Assembly (NCBI RefSeq): GCF_002078175.1
Contig: NZ_MWFK01000001.1
Location: 2,108,001-2,172,000 of the forward strand
Length of the DNA: 64,000 nucleotides
Direction: 5' to 3'
From: Streptomyces sp. M41(2017)
GTDB lineage: Bacteria; Actinomycetota; Actinomycetes; Streptomycetales; Streptomycetaceae
Shown: positions 58,576 to 64,000 of the stretch, piece after piece
How positions within the stretch are numbered: position 1 is the first letter of the stretch
Layout of the letters: each line of letters starts with the position of its first letter
The notes under the pieces: generated by a model
Databases searched by the model: none
What the model saw: only the letters and a program-made list of their open reading frames with translations
What the model was told of the DNA's origin: nothing
Translations under genes and position numbers: made by a program

Positions 58576-59910
58576 ATGACCGCGAACGAGCGACCGGATG
58601 CGCCGGGGCGACCGCCCGCGACCGGGCGACCGGGCGGGTCCGGCCTGCCCGATGTGCCCGACGGCGCCGTCGCGTACGACGCCGTGGTGCTCGCGGGCGG
58701 GTCCGCTCGGCGGCTCGGCGGCGCGGACAAACCCGGGGTGCGTGTGGGCGGCCGGGCCCTGCTCGACCGGGTGCTCGCCGCGTGCGCCGACGCGGCGGTC
58801 ACGGTGGTCGTGGCGGAACCCCGGGCCACCGCCCGCCCCGTGCGGTGGGCCCGCGAGGACCCGCCGGGCGGCGGACCCGTCGCCGCGCTCGACGCCGGCC
58901 TGCGGCACACCACGGCGCCGTACGTCGTCGTGCTCTCGGCCGACCTGCCGTTCCTGGACGAGAAGACGGTACGGCGCCTGCTGGACGCTCTCGCCGGCGC
59001 GGACGCCGCCACGGTCCCCCACGCCGCTCCGGGAGCCCCCGAGGGCGGCTCAGTGGCTCTCATGGCCCCTCCGAGTTCCTCCGGAGAGGTGCGGGGAAGC
59101 CCGGGAACCCTTGAGGAAGCCCCTCCCACCCTCGACCCCGCCTCCGCCGAACGCCGGAGCACGGACGCCGCCGGCCCGGCCGGCTCTCAGCGCGAGGGCG
59201 CCTCGGTCGCCGCGCCCTGCCCCGGCACACCGCCCGAGCAGGCGGCCCCGGCGGCCCACGGCGCTTCCGTCGACGCGGTCACCCCGTCCGATCGGGGATC
59301 CCGAACCGCGGAAGGACTCTCGCCGTCCGCCGGGAAAAAGCAGGTCACCGGCGCCGACGCCCGTCCGGACGGCGTCGTCCTCACCGACCCCGACGGACGC
59401 GACCAACCCCTCGTGGCCGCCTACCGGGCCGATGCGCTGCGCCGTGAACTGGCCCTGCTGGGAGCCGCCCACGGCGGACTCGGCGGCCTGCCGCTGCGCC
59501 GGCTCGTCGGCGCGCTCGACCTTCTTCGCCTCTCCGACCCCGTCGCGTCCTTCGACTGCGACACCTGGGACGACATCGCCGCCGCGCGGGCACGCATCAG
59601 GGAGCATGGGCACGTGTTGGATGAATGGATTTCCGCAGTCAAGGACGAGCTGGGCATCGACCTGGACGTCGACACCGGCGTGCTGCTCGACCTGGCCCGT
59701 GACGCCGCCCACGCAGTGGCGAGGCCGGCGGCACCACTGACCACGTTTCTCGTGGGGTACGCGGCCGCCCGGGCCGGTGGCGGACCCGAAGCGGTCGCCG
59801 AGGCGTCCCGGAAGGCCACGGCGCTCGCACTCCGCTGGGCCGCCGAGGACGCCCCGGACGCCGCCAAGGGCAGCTCGCCCACGGCCGCCACCGAGCCGGA
59901 CGCCGGATGA
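58576..59910 (+). CDS. mobA: MobA nucleotidyltransferase fused to a DUF6457 domain
   Basis: 444 residues from the ATG at 58576. The MobA part transfers GMP to molybdopterin: VVLAGGSARRLGGADKPGVRVGG (about 37-59), LSADLPFLDEKTVRRLL, and after a 100-residue insertion QPLVAAYRADALRREL. The insertion (about 165-270) is Pro/Ala/Ser/Gly-rich and disordered. The last 90 residues match DUF6457 (DEWISAVKDELGIDLDV, LLDLARDAAHAVARPAAPLT), a small helical domain seen beside MobA in actinobacteria. The stop overlaps moeA. Confidence 0.88.
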   Translation: MTANERPDAPGRPPATGRPGGSGLPDVPDGAVAYDAVVLAGGSARRLGGADKPGVRVGGRALLDRVLAACADAAVTVVVAEPRATARPVRWAREDPPGGGPVAALDAGLRHTTAPYVVVLSADLPFLDEKTVRRLLDALAGADAATVPHAAPGAPEGGSVALMAPPSSSGEVRGSPGTLEEAPPTLDPASAERRSTDAAGPAGSQREGASVAAPCPGTPPEQAAPAAHGASVDAVTPSDRGSRTAEGLSPSAGKKQVTGADARPDGVVLTDPDGRDQPLVAAYRADALRRELALLGAAHGGLGGLPLRRLVGALDLLRLSDPVASFDCDTWDDIAAARARIREHGHVLDEWISAVKDELGIDLDVDTGVLLDLARDAAHAVARPAAPLTTFLVGYAAARAGGGPEAVAEASRKATALALRWAAEDAPDAAKGSSPTAATEPDAG

Positions 59911-61361
59911 CCGCCGCCCGCTCCACCCGGGACGGCCAGGACGCCGACGAGTTCGACGTCGAGGAGGCGCTCGCGCTGGTCAGGAACCCCGGGCCGCGCC
60001 AGGCCGCCGAGCAGCCCCGCACCGGGGAGGCCTCGAGGGCACCCCGCGGAGGCGATCGCCCTTCGGCCCCGGGGACCGGAGCGCAGGAAGGCACCCCCGG
60101 CCCGGACCAGCGGGCCGAGCACAAGGCCACCCCCTGGCCCGAGGCGCGCGTCGTCGCCGAGCGGGCCGCCCGGTCCGCACCGCGCAGGGCCCCGATCTCC
60201 GTCCCCCTCGACGCGGCCCTCGGCCTCGTCCTCGCCGCGCCGCTGACAGCGCTCACCGACCTTCCCTCCTTCGACACCTCGGCGATGGACGGCTGGGCCG
60301 TCGCGGGCCCCGGACCCTGGGAGGTGCGGGGCGACGGTGTGCTCGCCGGAAACGCGGCACCCGAGCGGCTCACCGACGGCGAGGCCGTCCGCATCGCGAC
60401 CGGCGCCCGCGTTCCGCGCGACGCGACCGCCGTCCTGCGCAGCGAGCACGGGCGGCTCGACGACAAGGGGCGCCTGCACGCCCGTCACGCCCAGGGCCAC
60501 GGCCCCGCCCGGCAGGCCGGAACCCTGGACGTGGCGCACGGCCAGGACATCCGCCCCCGGGGTCAGGAGTGCCGGAGCGGAGACCGACTGCTGCCGCTCG
60601 GCACCCTGGTGACCCCTGCCGCGCTGGGCCTCGCCGCCGCGGCCGGCTACGACACCCTCACCGTGATCCCCCGCCCCCGCGTCGACGTACTCGTCCTCGG
60701 GGACGAGTTGCTCACCGAGGGTCTGCCTCGCGAAGGCCTCATCCGGGACGCGCTCGGCCCGATGCTGCCGCCGTGGCTGCGGGCGCTCGGCGCCGAGGTC
60801 GTCGCGGTGCGCCGTCTCGGTGACGACGCCGCGGCCCTGCACAAGGCGATCACCGGCTCCCGCGCCGACCTGATCGTCACCACCGGGGGCACCGCCTCCG
60901 GCCCCGTCGACCATGTCCACCCGATACTGCGCAGGCTCGGCGCCGAACTGCTGGTGGACGGCGTCAAGGTGCGGCCGGGGCATCCGATGCTGCTGGCCCG
61001 CATCGAGGAGGGCCGGCACCTCGTCGGCCTGCCCGGCAACCCGCTCGCGGCCGTGTCCGGCCTTCTGACGCTCGCCGAGCCGCTGCTGCGCACGCTGGCC
61101 GGGCGCGCTGCCCCGGAGCCGTACACGATGCCCTGCAGGGAGGCCGTGCAGGGGCATCCGTACGACACCCGGCTCGTCCCCGTCTCGTTGCGCGGCGAGC
61201 GTGCCGTGCCGTTGCACTACAACGGTCCGGCGATGCTGCGGGGCATCGCCGCGTCGGACGCCCTCGCCGTCGTACCGCCGGACGGCGCGCGGGCGGGGCA
61301 GGAGCTGGAACTCGTCGACCTGCCGTGGGCGTCCGCGGGGATCGACGCGTGCTTCGTCTGA
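59907..61361 (+). CDS. moeA: Molybdopterin molybdenumtransferase MoeA
   Basis: Inserts molybdenum into molybdopterin. 484 residues, start overlapping mobA. Seen: DTSAMDGWAVAG (about 125-136), GDELLTEGLPREGLIRD, the MoaB/Mog domain signature TTGGTASGPVDHVH, and GLPGNPLAAVSGL. The first 90 residues are disordered and unusually long. Together with the MobA-type gene it forms a small molybdenum-cofactor unit. Confidence 0.95.
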   Translation: MTAARSTRDGQDADEFDVEEALALVRNPGPRQAAEQPRTGEASRAPRGGDRPSAPGTGAQEGTPGPDQRAEHKATPWPEARVVAERAARSAPRRAPISVPLDAALGLVLAAPLTALTDLPSFDTSAMDGWAVAGPGPWEVRGDGVLAGNAAPERLTDGEAVRIATGARVPRDATAVLRSEHGRLDDKGRLHARHAQGHGPARQAGTLDVAHGQDIRPRGQECRSGDRLLPLGTLVTPAALGLAAAAGYDTLTVIPRPRVDVLVLGDELLTEGLPREGLIRDALGPMLPPWLRALGAEVVAVRRLGDDAAALHKAITGSRADLIVTTGGTASGPVDHVHPILRRLGAELLVDGVKVRPGHPMLLARIEEGRHLVGLPGNPLAAVSGLLTLAEPLLRTLAGRAAPEPYTMPCREAVQGHPYDTRLVPVSLRGERAVPLHYNGPAMLRGIAASDALAVVPPDGARAGQELELVDLPWASAGIDACFV

Positions 61362-61474
61362 GATGGGGCCGGGCAGGGACCGAAGCGGCAGCGGGACGAC
61401 GGTGGTACCGCGGTGACGGCGGTGCAGGGGCGGCGTGACGTCCGGGGTGGGAGCGGCATGAATCCGAACGGGGT

Positions 61475-62581
61475 GTGTTTCACGTGAAACTTCCGGGCCA
61501 TGATGCGATCGCCCGCCAGGCGGACGAGCATCTCGTGACCCACCAGGTGAAGCTGCCGCGGAAGGTCGTCGAGCGTCCGATCCGGCAGGTCGCCAAGCGG
61601 CTGGCGATGGCCTTGCTGGTGCTGGTCGCCACCGCGCTGATCGTCTGGTTCGACCGCGACGGATACACCGACAACTCGGACGGAAGCGTCGACCTGCTCG
61701 ACTCCTTCTACTACGCGACGGTGACCCTCTCGACCACCGGCTACGGCGACGTCACCCCGACCAGCGACGGCGCCCGCCTCATCAACATCCTGGTCATCAC
61801 GCCGCTGCGGGTGCTGTTCCTGATCATCCTGGTCGGCACCACGCTGGAGGTCCTCACGGAACGCACCCGTGAGGAATGGCGCCTGAACCGCTGGAGGGCG
61901 GCCTTGAGAGATCACACCGTCGTTGTCGGCTTCGGGACCAAGGGCCGGTCGGCCGTCGAGACCGTGTGCGCGACCGGGCTGAAGAAGGAGCAGGTCGTGG
62001 TCGTCGACCCGAGTCCCCGGGTGGTCGACGCGGCGACCGCCGAGGGCTACGCGGGTGTGATCGGTGACGCCACGCGCAGCGATGTCCTGATGCGCGCCGA
62101 GCTGCACCGGGCGCGACAGATCATCATCGCCACGCAGCGCGACGACACGGCCGTGCTCGTGACCCTGACGGCCCGGCAGCTCAACCGCGGGGCGAAGATC
62201 GTCGCCGCCGTGCGCGAGGAGGAGAACGCGCCCCTGCTCAAACAGTCCGGCGCCGACGCCGTCATCACCAGTGCCAGCGCGGCCGGACGCCTGCTCGGCC
62301 TCTCCGTGCTCAGCCCCGCCGCCGGCATGGTGATGGAGGACCTGATCCATCAGGGCAGCGGGCTCGACATGGTCGAGCGACCCGTCATAAAGGCCGAGGT
62401 GGGCAAGGGGGTGCGGGAGACTTCCGACCTGGTGGTCAGCGTCGTCCGGGGACATCGCGTCCTCGGGTACGACGATCCGGCCGTCGGCACCCTCCAGTTG
62501 ACGGACCGGCTCATCACGATCGCGCGGGTCACGCCGGGCACCCAGGTGACACCGGGGAACCGGATCCGCCCGCAGGACTAG
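61475..62581 (+). CDS. Two-TM potassium channel with RCK/TrkA-N domain
   Basis: 368 residues, start GTG 61475 (the GTG at 61484 is the alternative). The selectivity filter TTGYGDVTP (about residues 89-97) marks a K+ channel pore between two membrane helices (MALLVLVATALIVWF and ILVITPLRVLFLIILVGTTL). The C-terminal RCK domain has VVVGFGTKGRSAVETV and DPSPRVVDAATAEGYAG, typical of NAD- or Ca-gated channels. Its first codons lie inside a perfect parS site, so its first residues (FHVK) are dictated by it. It should be controlled by nucleotide or ion binding to RCK. Confidence 0.94.
   Translation: MFHVKLPGHDAIARQADEHLVTHQVKLPRKVVERPIRQVAKRLAMALLVLVATALIVWFDRDGYTDNSDGSVDLLDSFYYATVTLSTTGYGDVTPTSDGARLINILVITPLRVLFLIILVGTTLEVLTERTREEWRLNRWRAALRDHTVVVGFGTKGRSAVETVCATGLKKEQVVVVDPSPRVVDAATAEGYAGVIGDATRSDVLMRAELHRARQIIIATQRDDTAVLVTLTARQLNRGAKIVAAVREEENAPLLKQSGADAVITSASAAGRLLGLSVLSPAAGMVMEDLIHQGSGLDMVERPVIKAEVGKGVRETSDLVVSVVRGHRVLGYDDPAVGTLQLTDRLITIARVTPGTQVTPGNRIRPQD
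61477..61490. promoter_or_regulatory. parS: Perfect parS site overlapping the channel gene's start
   Basis: GTTTCACGTGAAAC, a 14/14 match to the canonical ParB site, begins two bases into the GTG at 61475 and covers codons 1-6. ParB spreading from here would cover the promoter and start of the channel gene. Confidence 0.92.
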
Positions 62582-62612
62582 GGAGCCACCACCCAGGAGT
62601 AGCGTCGTCCTC

Positions 62613-63599
62613 ATGTACGCGATCACGATTCCTGAACCTGGTGGGCCCGAGGCGCTGGTGTGGGACGAGGTCCCCGATCCGGTGGCGGGCGAGGGCGAAG
62701 TGCTGGTCGAGGTGGTGGCCAGCGCCGTCAACCGTGCCGATCTGCTGCAGCGGCAGGGCATGTACAACCCGCCGCCCGGAGCCTCCGCCTACCCCGGCCT
62801 CGAATGCTCGGGCCGCGTCGTCCAGGTCGGCACCGGGGTCTCGGGCTGGGCCGTCGGCGACGAGGTGTGCGCGCTGCTCGCCGGCGGCGGATACGCCCAG
62901 AAGGTCGCCGTTCGGGCGGGGCAGCTGCTCCCCGTCCCCAAGGGCCTGAACCTGTTGCAGGCGGCGGCGCTGCCCGAGGTGACGTGCACCGTCTGGTCGA
63001 ACGTCTTCATGGTCTCCCACCTGCTCCCCGGCGAGACGCTGCTCGTGCACGGCGGATCCAGCGGCATCGGCACCATGGCGATCCAGCTGGCCAAGGCCGT
63101 CGGCGCGAAGGTCGCCGTCACGGCGGGAACGAAGGAGAAGCTCGACTTCTGTGCCGAGCTGGGCGCGGACATCCTGATCAACTACCGCGAGCAGGACTTC
63201 GTCGAGGAGATCGAGCGGGCCACCGACGGGGCGGGCGCCGACGTCATCCTCGACAACATGGGTGCCAAGTACCTCGACCGGAACGTGCGCGCCCTCGCGG
63301 TGAACGGACGGCTCGCCATCATCGGCATGCAGGGAGGGGTCAAGGGCGAACTGAACATCGCCACCCTCCTGAACAAGCGCGCCGCCGTCAGCGCCACCTC
63401 GCTGCGTGCCCGGCCGCTCAGCGAGAAGACGGCCATCGTGGCGGCCGTACGCGAGCATGTGTGGCCGTTGATCGACGGCGGTCACGTCCGGCCGGTCGTG
63501 GACCGCGAGCTGCCGATGAGCGAGGCGGGCGCGGCGCACCGGGTGCTGGAGGAGAGCGGCCACATCGGCAAGGTCCTGCTGGTCGCACCGCAGAGCTGA
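62613..63599 (+). CDS. NAD(P)H quinone oxidoreductase (PIG3-type zinc-free MDR)
   Basis: 328 residues. Begins MYAITIPEPGGPEALVW; GroES-like domain (about 25-110), then the Rossmann domain with HGGSSGIGTMAIQLAKAVGA (about 150-169), NADP-binding and no zinc ligands. The NRADLLQRQGMYNPPPGAS region is typical of quinone oxidoreductase/PIG3 enzymes. It has its own spacer of 31 bases after the channel gene, so it may be co-transcribed. Confidence 0.93.
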   Translation: MYAITIPEPGGPEALVWDEVPDPVAGEGEVLVEVVASAVNRADLLQRQGMYNPPPGASAYPGLECSGRVVQVGTGVSGWAVGDEVCALLAGGGYAQKVAVRAGQLLPVPKGLNLLQAAALPEVTCTVWSNVFMVSHLLPGETLLVHGGSSGIGTMAIQLAKAVGAKVAVTAGTKEKLDFCAELGADILINYREQDFVEEIERATDGAGADVILDNMGAKYLDRNVRALAVNGRLAIIGMQGGVKGELNIATLLNKRAAVSATSLRARPLSEKTAIVAAVREHVWPLIDGGHVRPVVDRELPMSEAGAAHRVLEESGHIGKVLLVAPQS

Positions 63600-63616
63600 G
63601 TCCACGCGGCTTCGAA

Positions 63617-63643
63617 GGCGCACCGTGTCCCTCGCGGTGTGCC
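63617..63643. terminator. Hairpin between quinone oxidoreductase and the truncated gene
   Basis: GGCGCACCG (63617-63625) and CGGTGTGCC (63635-63643) pair with one G-T between two convergent stops. No T run. Confidence 0.55.
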
Positions 63644-64000
63644 TCAGCCGCGGCGGACGCGCAGGCCCACGAAGGCGAGGCCCAGCCCGAGACCCACGAG
63701 GATCAGGCCGCCGCCCAGCGGCAGTACCTGCCACACCGGCTCGGTGGTGGACCCGGGGCTCACGACGCTCTGCTGCACGGGAGCCGGGTCGTCCCGCGCC
63801 TCGGGAACGTCACCCACCTGGCTGAGCCCGGAGTCGATGCCGCTGCCGATGTCCGTGCCGGAGTCCGAGTCCTCGGGTTCGGGTGAGTCCTCGTCGGGGC
63901 GTCCCGGTCGCACCCGGCCCTCGCCCGCGAGGCTCCCGGCGCGTGAGGCGTCCGGCGTCGGAATGGCCCGTCCGGGCTCGGGGGCGCCCGGTCCGGGCTG
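63644..64000 (-). CDS. Membrane-anchored hypothetical protein (5' part cut by window edge)
   Basis: The frame has no stop to the end of the window, so its start is beyond 64000; 118 residues are visible. The visible part is Pro/Gly/Asp/Ser/Glu-rich, then a C-terminal membrane helix (VLPLGGGLILVGLGLGLAFVGL) and a short basic tail (RVRRG). This is the end of an exported, C-terminally anchored protein with a low-complexity linker. No LPxTG-like sortase motif is visible before the helix. Product unknown. Confidence 0.7.
   Translation of the reverse strand, partial: QPGPGAPEPGRAIPTPDASRAGSLAGEGRVRPGRPDEDSPEPEDSDSGTDIGSGIDSGLSQVGDVPEARDDPAPVQQSVVSPGSTTEPVWQVLPLGGGLILVGLGLGLAFVGLRVRRG

Overview
The window is GC-rich actinobacterial DNA and almost certainly comes from the core of a Streptomyces chromosome, around the replication origin. 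The gene order dnaA - oriC - dnaN - gnd - recF - DUF721 - gyrB - gyrA, an 84-residue CrgA, the class E sortase cluster and the pknB/pbpA/rodA/stp/fhaBA cluster are typical of that genus. No phage, IS element, CRISPR array or rRNA operon was seen.

Layout. 1-12.4 kb: the 3' part of dnaA, the oriC spacer full of DnaA boxes, dnaN, gnd, recF, a DUF721 gene, gyrB, gyrA and a DUF3566 membrane protein. 12.4-20.8 kb: tRNA-Ile and tRNA-Ala, several small or envelope-associated hypothetical genes, a membrane-anchored Ser/Thr kinase with an HTH gene just upstream, a DUF5324 gene and a cyclophilin. 20.9-27.2 kb: a rhomboid protease, a convergent spacer with a DnaA-box cluster, crgA, a DUF881 gene, three class E sortases interleaved with a 53-residue membrane protein and a PabA/TrpG-type amidotransferase. 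27.3-35.5 kb: the minus-strand fhaA-fhaB-stp-rodA-pbpA-pknB cluster for growth and division. 36-42.6 kb: tRNA-Leu, an azoreductase with a divergent HxlR regulator, a DUF2252 gene, a J-domain gene, a rhodanese and an acyl-CoA dehydrogenase. 42.9-53.9 kb: phenylacetate catabolism (paaABCDE, paaN, a paaH-type dehydrogenase, a TetR regulator), split by a DUF5819/HTTM/rRNA-methyltransferase operon. 54-58.5 kb: an Lrp regulator divergent from a 2-oxoacid dehydrogenase E1alpha/E1beta/E2 operon. 58.6-64 kb: a MobA-DUF6457 fusion, moeA, a potassium channel, a quinone oxidoreductase and a truncated membrane protein.

How parts fit together. Replication, supercoiling and segregation elements share the region: besides oriC there are DnaA-box sites at 4.56, 21.9-22.1, 38.0 and 54.6 kb, and three parS or parS-like palindromes at 19.1, 23.7 and 61.5 kb; the last one overlaps a start codon. 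Three near-identical 18-bp palindromes lie before paaA, between paaN and paaH, and before the 2-oxoacid dehydrogenase operon. They suggest one TetR (PaaR-like) regulon and imply that this dehydrogenase may feed phenylacetyl-CoA into the paa pathway. The DUF5819/HTTM pair resembles the SdpA/SdpB maturation pair of Bacillus and is the least understood unit here.
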